This document shows, piece after piece, positions 40,533-50,934 of a stretch of 60,199 nt of DNA; the first letter of the stretch is position 1; each line of letters begins with the position of its first letter. The notes under the pieces are model-generated. The model saw nothing but the letters and a program-made list of their open reading frames with translations. It made no database searches and had not been told where the DNA came from. Source of the DNA: Paenibacillus terrigena DSM 21567 (GTDB lineage: Bacteria > Bacillota > Bacilli > Paenibacillales > Paenibacillaceae); NCBI RefSeq assembly GCF_000374845.1, contig NZ_KB895433.1, positions 1 to 60,199 on the forward strand. Reading direction: 5' to 3'. Made by a program: the position numbers and the translations under genes.

Positions 40533-41066
40533 TTAAATCTTCTCCACTTGAGTGTAATCCAGCTCCAATGGGGTTTCTCGCCCAAACATATTGACGTGAA
40601 CTTTCAACTTGCTCTTCTCGGTAATAATCTCTTCTACCGATCCAACAAAATTCGCAAAAGGTCCTACTTTGATACGCACGGATTCCTTCAAATCGAATTC
40701 GATTTTCGGTTTCGGCTCTTCCATACCCATGTGCTTCAGAATTTGTTCCACTTCTTCAGGCAACAATGGTGTAGGTTTGGAACCGGATCCGGTAGAACCT
40801 ACGAATCCAGTAACTCCTGGCGTATTGCGAACAACATACCAAGAATCATCTGTCTGGATCATTTCGACCAAGACATACCCGGGGTAAACTTTACGCATGA
40901 CGATCTTTTTCTTACCGTCTTTGTTCACCACTTCTTCTTCCATAGGAACAAGAACACGGAAAATCTTGTCTGTCATGTCCATTGATTCGACGCGCTTCTC
41001 TAAATTGGCTTTCACCTTGTTCTCATACCCAGAGTAGGTATGAACGACGTACCATCTTTTCTCCAT
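40533..41066 (-). CDS. nusG: transcription elongation/antitermination factor NusG
   Basis: 177 aa: NGN domain (RWYVVHTYSGYENKVKANLEKRVESM, about 1-110) and C-terminal KOW domain (VRIKVGPFANFVGSVEEI, about 125-177). It binds RNA polymerase, promotes pausing or processivity and links it to the ribosome or Rho. It lies 22 bp after secE, the universal secE-nusG pair. Confidence 0.98.
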   Translation of the reverse strand: MEKRWYVVHTYSGYENKVKANLEKRVESMDMTDKIFRVLVPMEEEVVNKDGKKKIVMRKVYPGYVLVEMIQTDDSWYVVRNTPGVTGFVGSTGSGSKPTPLLPEEVEQILKHMGMEEPKPKIEFDLKESVRIKVGPFANFVGSVEEIITEKSKLKVHVNMFGRETPLELDYTQVEKI

Positions 41067-41088
41067 ATCTAGTCACCCGGGACCCTTC

Positions 41089-41298
41089 TTAAATTATCGC
41101 TTCGACCAACGAAGAAATTCCGATGTCCAGAACCCAGAAGTAAAAAGTAATAACGATGATTGTGAATAGTACAACAACCGTATAGCTCGTCAACTCTTTA
41201 CGACTTGGCCAGCGAACCTTTTTAAGCTCAGCCCAACTTTCTGAGATGTAGGAAAACATAGAACCAAAGCTGCGTTTTACACTACCTACGAAAGACAC
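41089..41298 (-). CDS. secE: preprotein translocase subunit SecE
   Basis: Short 69-aa Gram-positive SecE: an amphipathic helix (SWAELKKVRWPSRKELTSYT) and one membrane segment (VVVLFTIIVITFYFWVLDIGISSLV). It clamps SecY. The start is GTG at 41296-41298, 7 nt after GGAGGT. It lies between rpmG and nusG. Confidence 0.96.
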   Translation of the reverse strand: MSFVGSVKRSFGSMFSYISESWAELKKVRWPSRKELTSYTVVVLFTIIVITFYFWVLDIGISSLVEAII

Positions 41299-41316
41299 GA
41301 CGACACCTCCAAAAAA

Positions 41317-41466
41317 CTATCTTGTTTCGCGATGAGAAGTCTGCTCGTTGCAATACTTGCAAAATTTCTTCATCTCCATGCGGTCGGGGTGATTTCGCTT
41401 GTTTTTGCTGGTCGTGTAGTTTCTTTGCTTACAATTCGTACAAGCCAACGTTATAATTACCCGCAT
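41317..41466 (-). CDS. rpmG: 50S ribosomal protein L33
   Basis: 49 residues, [24 protein letters not shown] to HRETR, with CTNC and CKYC zinc pairs. The rpmG-secE-nusG order is conserved in Firmicutes. ATG follows GGAGGT by 8 nt. A zinc-independent paralog is not in this window. Confidence 0.97.
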   Translation of the reverse strand: MRVIITLACTNCKQRNYTTSKNKRNHPDRMEMKKFCKYCNEQTSHRETR

Positions 41467-41553
41467 GATGTGCACCTCCCGAAGACATTCTATAAGTAGA
41501 TATGTCTAAATTCATCCTAAAAAAACGTACGCATATTTAGGGCTACCTAAAAC

Positions 41554-41582
41554 ACTTTATCATACAGGTGAACCCATGTCAA
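41554..41582 (-). promoter_or_regulatory. promoter of rpmG-secE-nusG-rplK-rplA
   Basis: TTGACA (minus strand of 41577-41582), 17-nt spacer, TAAAGT (41554-41559). The gap 41467-41781 has no gene. It also holds the sigH terminator and AT-rich palindromes such as TTGATATATCAA (41658-41669), possibly UP-element-like DNA. Confidence 0.75.
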
Positions 41583-41750
41583 CGAAGGGCAGAGCTTCTC
41601 TCGATTAATTACAGTATGGGTCAGCCCCAGGAAAGATAAACCTCTATATCGATCTTATTGATATATCAACGAGTATATATCTTTTGTATATAGATTATCG
41701 CACTCTATTTTCCAATAAATACATGATTTCCATCTCACTTGTCCCACAAA

Positions 41751-41773
41751 TAAAAAAAGACTCTCCCGAGTCT
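41751..41773 (-). terminator. terminator after sigH
   Basis: Minus-strand stem AGACTC/GAGTCT with a GGGA loop and seven following T residues, 8 bp after the sigH stop. Confidence 0.9.
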
Positions 41774-41781
41774 CCTTCCGT

Positions 41782-42432
41782 CTACAATCCCAAATCACGA
41801 TCTTCTAAATAACGTTCCAACTTGCGCTTTACTCGCTGCAATGCATTATCAATCGACTTCACATGCCGCTTGAGATCCACTGCTATCTCTTGATAAGAAC
41901 GACCATCCAAGTACAGCATTAATACTTTACGCTCCAGATCACTCAAGATCTCAGACATCTTATCTTCCAGCCCCACGAATTCTTCTTGATTAATAATCAA
42001 TTCTTCCGGGTCCGATACTCTAGAACCACAAATGACATCCATCAATGTGCGATCAGAATCTTCATCGTAGATGGGTTTGTCGAGTGAAACATAAGAATTA
42101 AGTGGTATATGCTTCTGCCGCGTCGCCGTCTTGATTGCCGTAATAATCTGCCTCGTGATGCAGAGCTCAGCAAACGCTTTGAACGAGGAGAACTTGTCCC
42201 CTTTAAAATCACGAATCGATTTATATAAACCTATCATACCTTCTTGGATAATATCTTCTCTATCAGCACCAATTAGAAAATAAGAGCGGGCTTTGGCGCG
42301 CACAAAATTACGGTACTTGTTAATCAAGTACTCTAGTGCATCACTGTCGCCTTCGCGGACGGCATCAACGATATCTTCGTCTGCTCTGATGTCATAATCG
42401 AACATTTTTAAATCTTTGAGGTCGACACTCAC
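41782..42432 (-). CDS. sigH: RNA polymerase sigma-H factor
   Basis: 216-aa sigma factor for the transition to stationary phase, competence and sporulation onset. Region 2 reads YRNFVRAKARSYFLIGADREDIIQEGMIGLYKSIRDF, almost identical to B. subtilis, and region 4 carries the helix-turn-helix SYQEIAVDLKRHVKSIDNALQRVKRKL. The start is probably GTG at 42430-42432, 7 nt after GGAGGG; the adjacent TTG (42435) is only 4 nt away. It has its own promoter and terminator. Confidence 0.96.
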   Translation of the reverse strand: MSVDLKDLKMFDYDIRADEDIVDAVREGDSDALEYLINKYRNFVRAKARSYFLIGADREDIIQEGMIGLYKSIRDFKGDKFSSFKAFAELCITRQIITAIKTATRQKHIPLNSYVSLDKPIYDEDSDRTLMDVICGSRVSDPEELIINQEEFVGLEDKMSEILSDLERKVLMLYLDGRSYQEIAVDLKRHVKSIDNALQRVKRKLERYLEDRDLGL

Positions 42433-42489
42433 CAAATATCCCTCCGCCCAGCAACGTCAGCACGAAACTCTCATTAAAGTATAGACTCC

Positions 42490-42518
42490 AGTATATATTA
42501 TGTAACCTATACCGTCAA
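42490..42518 (-). promoter_or_regulatory. promoter of sigH
   Basis: TTGACG (minus strand of 42513-42518), 17-nt spacer, TATACT (42490-42495). In B. subtilis sigH is repressed by AbrB, and the AT-rich flanks would suit that, but no operator is distinctive. Confidence 0.7.
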
Positions 42519-42601
42519 CCAAGGTCATCCAAATTCTATTACACTTAGTAAAATATCACTTTTATAACCAATTATTTCATCATTTTACTAATTAAAGAAT
42601 G

Positions 42602-43141
42602 TCATTTCCCTCGCCGCATTTGTTCCAACTTCGAAAGAATATCTGCACTCATCTTGCTCTCTAATGGATTTCTCTTGTTGCTTGGTTGGTCTCGTTCAAT
42701 AAACGTCTTAACTTCGCGTTTGCTATGCTCAATTTCGATCAATAGCTCTCTTGCAGACACTCTTAAAGCACCCTGGCCAAAAGCGACATGCTGCTCCACA
42801 GAATCCGAAGTGGCAACATAAATCTGTCTCCGTCGATGCGTCAGTTCATGCACGAAGCGTTCTATACATTCATCGGCTGTTTCTTTCTCTTTTGTGAAAT
42901 GAACGGAAATTTGATTCTGAGCGAATACTCCGCCAAGTCCAGGAACGCGGTAAGCATCAAAGACAACGATCACACGTCTTCCCGAAAAAGCTTGATAGTC
43001 TGCCAATCGATTCAACAGATGATCCCTTGCTTCTTGCAGACTGATACGCGACAAAGTGACCAGCTCCGGCCAGGAGCCGATCATATTGTAACCGTCGACG
43101 AGCATCACATCCCGCAAGTCCGGTGTTCGCTTCTTCCCCAT
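42602..43141 (-). CDS. rae1: ribosome-dependent mRNA endonuclease Rae1 (NYN/PIN fold)
   Basis: 179-aa YacP-family protein; in B. subtilis Rae1 enters the ribosomal A site and cleaves mRNA. The acidic active-site motifs are visible: MLVDGYNMIGSWP, VVFDAYRVPG, KEKETADECIER and VATSDSVEQ. Relative to B. subtilis it has a short basic N-terminal extension (MGKKRTPDLRD). It lies 3 bp after rlmB, clearly co-transcribed. Confidence 0.92.
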   Translation of the reverse strand: MGKKRTPDLRDVMLVDGYNMIGSWPELVTLSRISLQEARDHLLNRLADYQAFSGRRVIVVFDAYRVPGLGGVFAQNQISVHFTKEKETADECIERFVHELTHRRRQIYVATSDSVEQHVAFGQGALRVSARELLIEIEHSKREVKTFIERDQPSNKRNPLESKMSADILSKLEQMRRGK

Positions 43142-43144
43142 GGT

Positions 43145-43888
43145 CTAGCCTTGCTGCTTGCGCTGTCTCACAACCTCGTACATGAACACACCTGCGGCAA
43201 CGGAAGCATTCAAGGAATTAATCTGTCCAGCCATAGGCAATTTGATGAGAAAATCGCATTTATCCTTTAACAGACGCCCCATTCCTTTGCTTTCATTCCC
43301 AATGATGACCGCAATCGGCATATTGAAATGATTCGCATCGAATAGCTCTGCCTGTGCCTCGACATCCGTTCCGATAACCCAGACGCCATCCTTCTTCAAC
43401 TGATCAATGGTCTGTGCAAGATTCGTCACCCGCGCAACAGGTACGTACTCCACTGCACCTGCAGAAGTCTTGGATACTGTTGCAGTTAGTCCGACAGAGC
43501 GGCGTTTCGGAATGATAACACCGTGTACTCCCGTGCAATCGGCCGTACGCAAGATAGACCCGAGGTTATGCGGATCTTCGATCTCATCCAAGATGAGAAT
43601 AAAAGGCATTTCTCCCCGCTCCTGCGCAGCTGCCAGAATATCCTCAACCTCTACATATTCATAAGCTGCTACTTGTGCAACAACACCTTGATGCTGCACG
43701 TCCGGTACCATTTGATCCAATTTACGTTTGTCCGCATTTTGGACGACAATTTTTGCATTTTTCGCTTCAGCTAGGATCGGCAGCGTAAGATGCTTCTGCG
43801 CGTTATCTGCGATCCATATTTTATTGATTGTGCGACCGGAACGAAGCGCCTCCATAACTGAATGCTTCCCGGCAATAAACTCTTCCAT
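43145..43888 (-). CDS. rlmB: 23S rRNA (guanosine-2'-O-)-methyltransferase RlmB
   Basis: 247-aa SPOUT methyltransferase (TrmH family, B. subtilis YacO). An N-terminal substrate-binding domain (AGKHSVMEALRSGRTINKIW) is followed by the knotted catalytic domain: motif 1 DPHNLGSILRTAD, motif 2 IIGNESKGMGR, motif 3 LPMAGQINSLNASVAAGVFMYE. The expected product is Gm2251 in the P loop. It lies between mrnC and rae1. Confidence 0.93.
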   Translation of the reverse strand: MEEFIAGKHSVMEALRSGRTINKIWIADNAQKHLTLPILAEAKNAKIVVQNADKRKLDQMVPDVQHQGVVAQVAAYEYVEVEDILAAAQERGEMPFILILDEIEDPHNLGSILRTADCTGVHGVIIPKRRSVGLTATVSKTSAGAVEYVPVARVTNLAQTIDQLKKDGVWVIGTDVEAQAELFDANHFNMPIAVIIGNESKGMGRLLKDKCDFLIKLPMAGQINSLNASVAAGVFMYEVVRQRKQQG

Positions 43889-43908
43889 TGTGATAGCCTC
43901 CCGAGCTT

Positions 43909-44355
43909 TTATGTCTTTGGATTCTCTTGCTGTGACTGTTCAATCGCGAGTCCAATTAAATATTGCAGCCGATCCATTTGTTTGTTGTAATACAAAAATC
44001 CAACGAGACATTCAAACGCCGTCGCATGCCGGTACTCCAGAACATCCGCGTTCTTCGGAACACTACCTGACTTTGCATTACGTCCCTGACGCACAACATC
44101 TTGTTCTTCTTCCGTTAACACCGGCATCCATAACCCAAGAAATTTGCACTGTGCTTTGGCAGACACATACTGCGTTGCCTGCCGGTGCAAATGATGCGGC
44201 CGCTGATTCGGCTGGGAAATTAAATATTGCCGAATCGCGACCTCATAGATCGCATCGCCGATGTAAGCGAGTACGATTGGATTCATCAACTGCGGTTTCT
44301 TCGCTGGCGGATAACTGAACCAATACTCCGCTTCTTTCTCTTCATTCGAATTCAT
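43909..44355 (-). CDS. mrnC: Mini-ribonuclease III
   Basis: 148-aa RNase III catalytic domain without a dsRNA-binding domain (B. subtilis YazC). It matures 23S rRNA ends in B. subtilis. MNPIVLAYIGDAIYEVAIR carries the signature acidic residues, and LEYRHATAFECLVGFLYY the second set. It lies 13 bp after cysS. Confidence 0.95.
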   Translation of the reverse strand: MNSNEEKEAEYWFSYPPAKKPQLMNPIVLAYIGDAIYEVAIRQYLISQPNQRPHHLHRQATQYVSAKAQCKFLGLWMPVLTEEEQDVVRQGRNAKSGSVPKNADVLEYRHATAFECLVGFLYYNKQMDRLQYLIGLAIEQSQQENPKT

Positions 44356-44368
44356 GCTTCACCTGCTC

Positions 44369-45769
44369 TCATTTACGGCGCCAACGCATCCCTTGCGGGG
44401 TATCTTCCAGCACGATGTTCTGCTCGGCTAGGAGGTCACGAATTTCATCCGCACGCGCCCAATTTTTTGATTTACGCGCGTCAACCCGCTCCGCAATCAG
44501 ATTCTCGATCTCTTCATCCAGTAGTTCTTCCGACTTGTTCTCAACTAGGCCCAATACGTCATTGAAATGATCGAACAGCCCCGCAATCGCTTGTAATTCG
44601 CCAGCTTTCACGATAGCCCGTTGTAAAACCAGATTCGTCTCGCTCACAAGGTCAAACCACGCTGTAATCGCATCCGCTGTATTGAAGTCATCATCCATTT
44701 TGGCATGGAATTGCTCACGGATGTGGCTAAGACGCTCGGTAAGCTCCTCGCTTGCCTCCCCCGGATCAACAGCGGACCGTAGGCGGTGCTGTAAATTCGC
44801 ATATGCATTCTCAATACGCGATACACTGTTCTCTGCTTGTGCCATCACTTCTTCCGTGAAATTGAGCGGATTCCGATAGTGGCCTGACAGCATGAAGTAC
44901 CGCAGTACAGGCGCTTTATATTTCTTACGAAGCTCGACGACCGAAATGCCGTTACCGAGTGATTTGGACATTTTTTCATTATCGATATTGATATAGCCGT
45001 TATGCATCCAGTAGTTCGCGAGTGACTTGCCGGTTACGGATTCCGACTGTGCAATCTCACACTCATGATGCGGGAACTGCAAATCTTGACCGCCGCCATG
45101 GATATCCAGAGTATCCCCCAAATAGCGTTTTACCATTGCTGAACACTCGATATGCCAGCCTGGACGTCCGTTGCCCCATGGGCTGTTCCAATAGATCTCG
45201 CCTGGTTTGGCGCCTTTCCAAAGGACGAAGTCCTCAGCATTCTCTTTACGCTCATCAACCTCAATCCGGATCCCGAACTGCAACTCTTCAATATTCTGGT
45301 GAGACAGCTTGCCATAGTCCTTGAACTTCTGCGTACGGAAATAGACATCGCCTTGGCTTGCATAAGCAAAATCCTGATCGACGAGCTTTTGGATGAACTC
45401 CACAATCTCTACAATATTCTCCGTTACGCGCGGGTTCATCGTTGCCGGGCGAACACCAAGGCCTTCAATATCTTCATTGAATGCTTGGATATAACGCTCT
45501 GCCACTTCTGGCACAGTCGTTCCCAGCTGTTCTGCTTTACGAATTAATTTATCATCCACATCCGTAAAATTCGTTACATAATTCACTTCATAGCCAATCG
45601 TTTCTAAATAACGGCGAACAACATCGAAGAAAATAACCGGACGCGCATTCCCGACATGAATGTAATCATATACCGTAGGACCGCATGTGTACATACGGAC
45701 CTTCCCCGCTTCAAGCGGTTCAAAAAGCTCCTTCGTTCGATTCATCGTGTTGTAGATGTGCAACGCCAT
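44369..45769 (-). CDS. cysS: cysteinyl-tRNA synthetase
   Basis: 466-aa class I enzyme. The HIGH-type motif is in CGPTVYDYIHVGNAR, the KMSKS motif in NEKMSKSLGNG, and zinc ligands are C28 in CGPTVYD plus the GWHIECSAM and HHECE segments. It starts 3 bp after cysE, so it is expressed from the cysteine T-box leader. Confidence 0.98.
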   Translation of the reverse strand: MALHIYNTMNRTKELFEPLEAGKVRMYTCGPTVYDYIHVGNARPVIFFDVVRRYLETIGYEVNYVTNFTDVDDKLIRKAEQLGTTVPEVAERYIQAFNEDIEGLGVRPATMNPRVTENIVEIVEFIQKLVDQDFAYASQGDVYFRTQKFKDYGKLSHQNIEELQFGIRIEVDERKENAEDFVLWKGAKPGEIYWNSPWGNGRPGWHIECSAMVKRYLGDTLDIHGGGQDLQFPHHECEIAQSESVTGKSLANYWMHNGYINIDNEKMSKSLGNGISVVELRKKYKAPVLRYFMLSGHYRNPLNFTEEVMAQAENSVSRIENAYANLQHRLRSAVDPGEASEELTERLSHIREQFHAKMDDDFNTADAITAWFDLVSETNLVLQRAIVKAGELQAIAGLFDHFNDVLGLVENKSEELLDEEIENLIAERVDARKSKNWARADEIRDLLAEQNIVLEDTPQGMRWRRK

Positions 45770-45772
45770 GTT

Positions 45773-46429
45773 TTACACGCCCTCTTTCGTTTGTTGTTGT
45801 TCCTGTACGATGCTGAGTTCCTTCTTCAGTCGATCGATTTGTTCTTGCATCTGTCTGAATTGATCAATAATCGGGTCCGATACTTGATTATGGCTTAAGC
45901 GATCGAGCCGCTTCCCATCCTGCTTCACGATACGTCCAGGAATCCCGACAACCGTGCTGTTCGGCGGCACTTCATTAAGCACGACCGAATTGGCACCGAT
46001 CATCGCATTGTCTCCTACACGAAAAGATCCGAGGACTTTCGCTCCTGACGCGATAACCACATTATTGCCGATCGTTGGATGACGTTTACCTTTTTCTTTC
46101 CCCGTTCCCCCAAGTGTAACGCCTTGATAGATCACCACATTGTTGCCGATCTCACATGTCTCTCCAATGACGACCCCCATACCATGGTCAATAAACAGCC
46201 GATCTCCGAGTGTAGCACCGGGATGAATCTCGATCCCTGTAAAAAATCGACTCGTCTGCGAAATGACGCGCGCAACACTATACCACCGGTGTCTAAATAA
46301 CCAATTCGCCAATCGATGCGCCCAAATGGCATGCAACCCTGAGTAAGTAAAGACCACTTCAAACTTGCTTCTTGCCGCCGGGTCGTTCTCAAACACCGTC
46401 TGAATATCCGACCTCATTCTCTGAAACAT
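45773..46429 (-). CDS. cysE: serine O-acetyltransferase
   Basis: 218-aa enzyme: L-serine + acetyl-CoA to O-acetylserine, the committed step of cysteine synthesis. It is the short form, with a small N-terminal helical part then left-handed beta-helix hexapeptide repeats ([43 protein letters not shown]). The C-terminal 50 residues form a charged coiled segment. First gene after the T-box. Confidence 0.97.
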   Translation of the reverse strand: MFQRMRSDIQTVFENDPAARSKFEVVFTYSGLHAIWAHRLANWLFRHRWYSVARVISQTSRFFTGIEIHPGATLGDRLFIDHGMGVVIGETCEIGNNVVIYQGVTLGGTGKEKGKRHPTIGNNVVIASGAKVLGSFRVGDNAMIGANSVVLNEVPPNSTVVGIPGRIVKQDGKRLDRLSHNQVSDPIIDQFRQMQEQIDRLKKELSIVQEQQQTKEGV

Positions 46430-46455
46430 GCTGATCCCCTTCTATCCCCTCAAAA

Positions 46456-46745
46456 TAGAAAACGCCCCTACAGCAATGAATCATTGCTGCAGAGACGTAC
46501 AAACGCGGTCCCACTCTGCTTAAGCACTAAGATGATGCTACACGATCATCTTAAGTGCTTCACTTTAGCGTCCTTAACGCGGACGACACGATATCCCCTA
46601 CCCTGCACAGCAGATCGGAAATACAGCTCCCAGGTGCATGTTCAGCTCATTAAGGATTAGGCAACTTCCAGCCATGGCTGCCCTCTCTGAAATCCTTGCC
46701 TTACAGCTTACTTCTCCTGTTCTTCGCTTTTAGAGGTTTTTATCA
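46456..46745 (-). ncRNA. cysteine-specific T-box leader of cysE-cysS
   Basis: Leader with Stem I beginning AAAGCGAAGAACAGGAGAAGTAA and the AGAGAGGGCAGCCATGGCTGGAAG bulge/apical region; specifier UGC (Cys; complement of 46636-46638) in GAACATGCACC; T-box AGTGGGACCGCG (46504-46515) whose UGGG pairs the tRNA acceptor end; and a terminator CTGCAGCAATG/CATTGCTGTAG with a T-rich tail (about 46456-46497). Uncharged tRNA-Cys should favour antitermination. Confidence 0.93.
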
Positions 46746-46767
46746 AATTGAAATGATGTTGATTGTA

Positions 46768-46796
46768 ATTATATCCAACACATGTCACTCTGACAA
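46768..46796 (-). promoter_or_regulatory. promoter of the T-box cysE operon
   Basis: TTGTCA (minus strand of 46791-46796), 17-nt spacer, TATAAT (46768-46773), directly after gltX. The 46430-46829 gap is entirely this promoter plus the T-box leader. Confidence 0.8.
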
Positions 46797-46829
46797 GAGA
46801 CGAAAATCTGTTAATTGAGGGATCTCGTC

Positions 46830-48287
46830 TTATGCCAAAAATGCACGAAGTCTTGCAACGACTTTATTTTGTCCGAGAAGCGCAATCGTCTCGTTGAGAT
46901 CGCGACCATGTGTCTGTCCCGTTAACGCCACACGAATCGGCATGAACAATTGTTTGCCTTTCGTGCCCGTTTCTTTCTGCACTTCCTTGATCGCAGTCTT
47001 AAGCGAATCTGCCGTGAACTCCGTTAAAGCTTCCGCTTTGCCAAGGAATGCCGTAAGTACAGCTGGCACTTGCTCTTCCGCAAGAACTGCTGCTCCTTCT
47101 TCATCCATTTGAATCTCATCTTGGAAGAATAACGCAGACAGTTCAACGATATCGGAAGCAGCGCGCATTTGCTCTTGGTATAACGCAACGAGCGAATTCG
47201 CCCAAGCTTGTTCTGCCTCGGACAACGACGCCGGCAACAATCCTGCTTTTTGCAGATGAGGTATTGCTATCGCAGCGATGCGCGCTGGCTCTGCATTCTT
47301 AATATAGTGATTATTTAACCAGCTTAATTTGTTCGTATCGAACACCGCTGGACTCTTCGACAAGCGACCTGCATCAAAGATTTCAATAAATTGCTCACGC
47401 TCGAAGATCTCATCTTCGCCTTTAGGCGACCAGCCGAGCAGTGCGATGAAGTTAAATAACGCTTCCGGCAAGTAACCCAATTGATCATATTGTTCGATAA
47501 ATTGAATGATTGATTCATCACGCTTACTTAATTTCTTATGATGCTCATTCACAATTAATGTCATATGACCAAATATCGGCGGTTCCCAGCCAAGTGCATC
47601 ATAGATCATCAACTGGCGAGGCGTATTGGAGACATGATCCTCTCCGCGTAATACATGCGAAATTTTCATCAGATAATCATCGATAACAACAGCGAAATTG
47701 TATGTTGCAATTCCATCTTTCTTCACAATTACGAAATCACCGGACACATCGGATTCGAATGAAATCGAACCTTTGACCATATCATCGAAGCTAATGGTTC
47801 TACCTTCAGGTACACGGAAGCGAATGCTCGGTACACGGCCCTCTGCTTCGAACGCAGCGCGTTGCTCATCCGTTAAATCCCGATGACGACCTGAATAACG
47901 CGGCATTTCTCCGCGAGCTGTCTGCTCTTCACGCTCTTGCTCCAGCTCTTCTTCCGTACAATAACATTTATATGCAAATCCACCATCGATCAGCTGCTGG
48001 GCATATTGATTATAAATATCAAGACGTTCCGTCTGACGGTATGGACCGTACTCTCCGCCAACATCAATACTCTCATCCCAAGTGATTCCAAGCCATTTTA
48101 GGTAGGTTAACTGGCTTTCTTCCCCACCCTCAATATTCCGTTTGAGATCCGTATCTTCAATACGAATAATGAATTTTCCATTATGATGACGTGCGAACAA
48201 ATAGTTGAATAGCGCCGTTCTTGCATTACCGATATGTAAATGTCCCGTCGGGCTTGGCGCATAACGTACACGAACTTCTTGTGTCAT
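46830..48287 (-). CDS. gltX: glutamyl-tRNA synthetase
   Basis: 485-aa class I enzyme. [23 protein letters not shown] carries the HIGH motif and [11 protein letters not shown] the KMSKS-like loop. In Bacillales it usually charges both tRNA-Glu and tRNA-Gln, the latter then amidated. RBS GGAGC. It lies 60 bp after ispF. Confidence 0.97.
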   Translation of the reverse strand: MTQEVRVRYAPSPTGHLHIGNARTALFNYLFARHHNGKFIIRIEDTDLKRNIEGGEESQLTYLKWLGITWDESIDVGGEYGPYRQTERLDIYNQYAQQLIDGGFAYKCYCTEEELEQEREEQTARGEMPRYSGRHRDLTDEQRAAFEAEGRVPSIRFRVPEGRTISFDDMVKGSISFESDVSGDFVIVKKDGIATYNFAVVIDDYLMKISHVLRGEDHVSNTPRQLMIYDALGWEPPIFGHMTLIVNEHHKKLSKRDESIIQFIEQYDQLGYLPEALFNFIALLGWSPKGEDEIFEREQFIEIFDAGRLSKSPAVFDTNKLSWLNNHYIKNAEPARIAAIAIPHLQKAGLLPASLSEAEQAWANSLVALYQEQMRAASDIVELSALFFQDEIQMDEEGAAVLAEEQVPAVLTAFLGKAEALTEFTADSLKTAIKEVQKETGTKGKQLFMPIRVALTGQTHGRDLNETIALLGQNKVVARLRAFLA

Positions 48288-48347
48288 AGGACTCTAGCTC
48301 CTTTTCCATGCGGAGAATTGCGACTGATCGCCTTTAAATACCCTTAA

Positions 48348-48830
48348 TCATAGCACATTCTGAATGAGGCAGACAACCGACTGGGCTGCAATTCCTTCGC
48401 CGCGCCCCGTAAAGCCAAGCTGTTCTGTCGTCGTTGCCTTCACATTAATTTTCGTTACATCGGCTTCCAGCATCTGAGCAATCCGTTCCTGCATTTGCGG
48501 GATATAAGGAAGCATCTTCGGCTTCTGCGCAATAATCGTGCAGTCTAGATTACCCAGCCCATACCCAGCATCTTTGGCCATCACCCAGATTTCCTCCAGC
48601 AGCTTCACGCTATCGGCATCCTTGAACCGTTCATCTGTATCCGGAAAATGCTTGCCAATATCCCCAAGACCGAGTGCGCCAAGAATGGCATCACTAATGG
48701 CATGAAGCAGCACATCCGCATCTGAGTGCCCTAGAAGCCCTTTCTCATAAGGAATCGTAATCCCCCCGATAATGCACGGTCTTCCCTCTACCAGTTGATG
48801 TACATCAAAGCCTTGTCCAACTCGAATCAT
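48348..48830 (-). CDS. ispF: 2-C-methyl-D-erythritol 2,4-cyclodiphosphate synthase
   Basis: 160-aa MEP-pathway enzyme forming the cyclodiphosphate. Metal ligands lie in GQGFDVHQL (D and H) and [11 protein letters not shown], with [11 protein letters not shown] further on. Its ATG overlaps the ispD stop by 4 bp (ATGA), indicating translational coupling. Confidence 0.98.
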   Translation of the reverse strand: MIRVGQGFDVHQLVEGRPCIIGGITIPYEKGLLGHSDADVLLHAISDAILGALGLGDIGKHFPDTDERFKDADSVKLLEEIWVMAKDAGYGLGNLDCTIIAQKPKMLPYIPQMQERIAQMLEADVTKINVKATTTEQLGFTGRGEGIAAQSVVCLIQNVL

Positions 48831-49525
48831 TGCTGTTCCTCCCTCATTTGCTGTAACCAGAACTCTGCCGATACCAGATCGTCTGGCGTCGTAATTTTGA
48901 TATTCGTATAATCCCCTTTAACGACATACACGGGCAATCCTAGTCGCTCGACCAACATAGAATCATCGGTCCCGACGAACTGCTCCCGCTGCGCCTCTTC
49001 ATGCGCTCTAACCACATCCGCATAGCGAAAAGCCTGTGGGGTCTGGATAGCCCACAAGCTGCGGCGGTCTGGCGTATGTTCGATTCGACCTGCTTCATTC
49101 ACCTGTTTGATCGTATCCTTCACCGATACAGCAAGGACGGCTGCCCCATGACGCACTGCTGCTTCATAACAAGCGCGAACCCGCTCCTCCGTCACAAAAG
49201 GACGGACCCCATCATGGATAAAGACCCAATCGGCATTCAGAGCGAGCAGCCCTTGATAGACCGAAAATTGACGTTCCGCTCCACCTGCGACGATTTTTGT
49301 TATTTTCTGAAGACCATAGGTCTTAATCCACGCTGTACAACGTTCAACATCCTGCGCGCCGACGACGAGTACGATCTCATCGATCAGTGTCATCTGTTCG
49401 AATTGCAGCAACGTATGGACAAGAATCGGTTTCCCTTCCAGCAGCAAATATTGCTTGCTCTCCGGTGTCCCCATCCTTGATCCTTTGCCTGCGGCGACGA
49501 TGACTGCGCCAACCCGATTGTTCAT
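48827..49525 (-). CDS. ispD: 2-C-methyl-D-erythritol 4-phosphate cytidylyltransferase
   Basis: 232-aa cytidylyltransferase making CDP-ME. The nucleotide-binding signature is [24 protein letters not shown], with IHDGVRPFV and [10 protein letters not shown] later. It precedes ispF with a 4-bp overlap and follows the PIN/TRAM gene by 162 bp; no clear promoter is seen in that gap. Confidence 0.97.
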   Translation of the reverse strand: MNNRVGAVIVAAGKGSRMGTPESKQYLLLEGKPILVHTLLQFEQMTLIDEIVLVVGAQDVERCTAWIKTYGLQKITKIVAGGAERQFSVYQGLLALNADWVFIHDGVRPFVTEERVRACYEAAVRHGAAVLAVSVKDTIKQVNEAGRIEHTPDRRSLWAIQTPQAFRYADVVRAHEEAQREQFVGTDDSMLVERLGLPVYVVKGDYTNIKITTPDDLVSAEFWLQQMREEQQ

Positions 49526-49687
49526 GTATATCCCTGCCTTGCTATCTCACATAGTTTGATCTATCTACAGATTCGACATATGCGATCAACAACCCTTTTT
49601 TAACATGTTAGACTTTATAATTATCCGAGGCCCCCCGCAAAGTATCTGAATCAGTTTCGAAGCCACATCGTCACTTTGTGTGGAATA

Positions 49688-50767
49688 TTATTGGGCTTTT
49701 TCCAACAATTTCGGCTTTGCGAAGATCATCCGGCCTGCAGAAGTCTGTAGCACACTTGTCACGAGCACTTCCATCGTCGTCCCGATATACTCTCGTCCAC
49801 CCTCGACAACGATCATCGTGCCATCATCTAAGTAAGCTACGCCTTGACCGTGCTCCTTACCATCTTTGATCACTTGAACGATAATTTCTTCACCAGGCAA
49901 TACAACCGGCTTCACAGCGTTAGCCAAATCATTAATATTAAGTACGGATACCCCTTGCAGCTCACACACTTTGTTCAAATTGAAATCATTCGTAACCACT
50001 TTACCCTGGAGAACTTTGGCCAGCTTCACAAGCTTGCTATCCACCTCGGAGATTTCATCAAAATCGCCTTCGTAGATCAGCACTTTCACTTCAAGCTCTT
50101 TCTGAATTTTGTTCAGAATATCCAGCCCTCTGCGCCCCCGATTCCGCTTCAACAGGTCCGACGAATCCGCGATATGCTGAAGTTCCTCGAGTACGAATTC
50201 TGGAATAACAATGGTGCCCTCGATAAAGCCTGTCTTGCAAATGTCTGCAATCCGTCCGTCAATAATGACGCTGGTATCCAGAATCTTATGTTCCTCATTC
50301 CCACGATCAGGCCGACTTTCTCCACTGCCTCTTCCTCGGGTGATAATTGCTACAAGTTCTTCTCTCCGTTGCAGTCCTAGCCATAACCCTGCAGCACCAC
50401 AGGCCAATGTCAGAACAATGCCCATTACATTACCAAGCGATTCTACGATCGGCTCTAACAGGTAAGCCACACCTAATCCACCAACAAGTCCAAGAAATGC
50501 AGCAAATACGTGTTCAAAAGGAAGGCTTGTTACCTTATCAAGTCCAGTCCGAACCCGGCTCAAGACCGAATCCCCACCTAGTGAAAATAAGACCAAAAAT
50601 ACCGTCATACTGATACCCATAAATAACACAGTTCCAACCAGTGCACTTGCATCACCGAACAACGATTGCAGCCAATCTGTCGTCTGAATTCCTGCGAGTG
50701 AGTACACCACAAATCCAACCCAAGCCCCTAACAGCAACCATAGGGTTTGTATTCCTTTTTTTAACAT
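49688..50767 (-). CDS. yacL: membrane PIN/TRAM-domain protein (YacL)
   Basis: 359-aa protein equivalent to B. subtilis YacL. Four N-terminal membrane helices (about 1-140) precede a PIN nuclease-like domain with [28 protein letters not shown] and [11 protein letters not shown] acidic residues, then a C-terminal TRAM RNA-binding domain ([32 protein letters not shown]). It probably processes RNA at the membrane, though the substrate is unknown. The ATG follows GGAGGT by 7 nt; the GTG at 50776 is too close to that site. Confidence 0.92.
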   Translation of the reverse strand: MLKKGIQTLWLLLGAWVGFVVYSLAGIQTTDWLQSLFGDASALVGTVLFMGISMTVFLVLFSLGGDSVLSRVRTGLDKVTSLPFEHVFAAFLGLVGGLGVAYLLEPIVESLGNVMGIVLTLACGAAGLWLGLQRREELVAIITRGRGSGESRPDRGNEEHKILDTSVIIDGRIADICKTGFIEGTIVIPEFVLEELQHIADSSDLLKRNRGRRGLDILNKIQKELEVKVLIYEGDFDEISEVDSKLVKLAKVLQGKVVTNDFNLNKVCELQGVSVLNINDLANAVKPVVLPGEEIIVQVIKDGKEHGQGVAYLDDGTMIVVEGGREYIGTTMEVLVTSVLQTSAGRMIFAKPKLLEKAQ

Positions 50768-50934
50768 AAGATTCACCTCCTTTACAATTATGGTCCAAAT
50801 TCATCCAAGCTAATCTTTGCAGATAGAACTTTTTTCATTGATAACTGGTAATTCATTCACTTATAATTGAGTTAAATTCGGATTCGACATTTAAGATTGT
50901 AATCAAGAATACTAATAAATCGAGGTGTATACAC

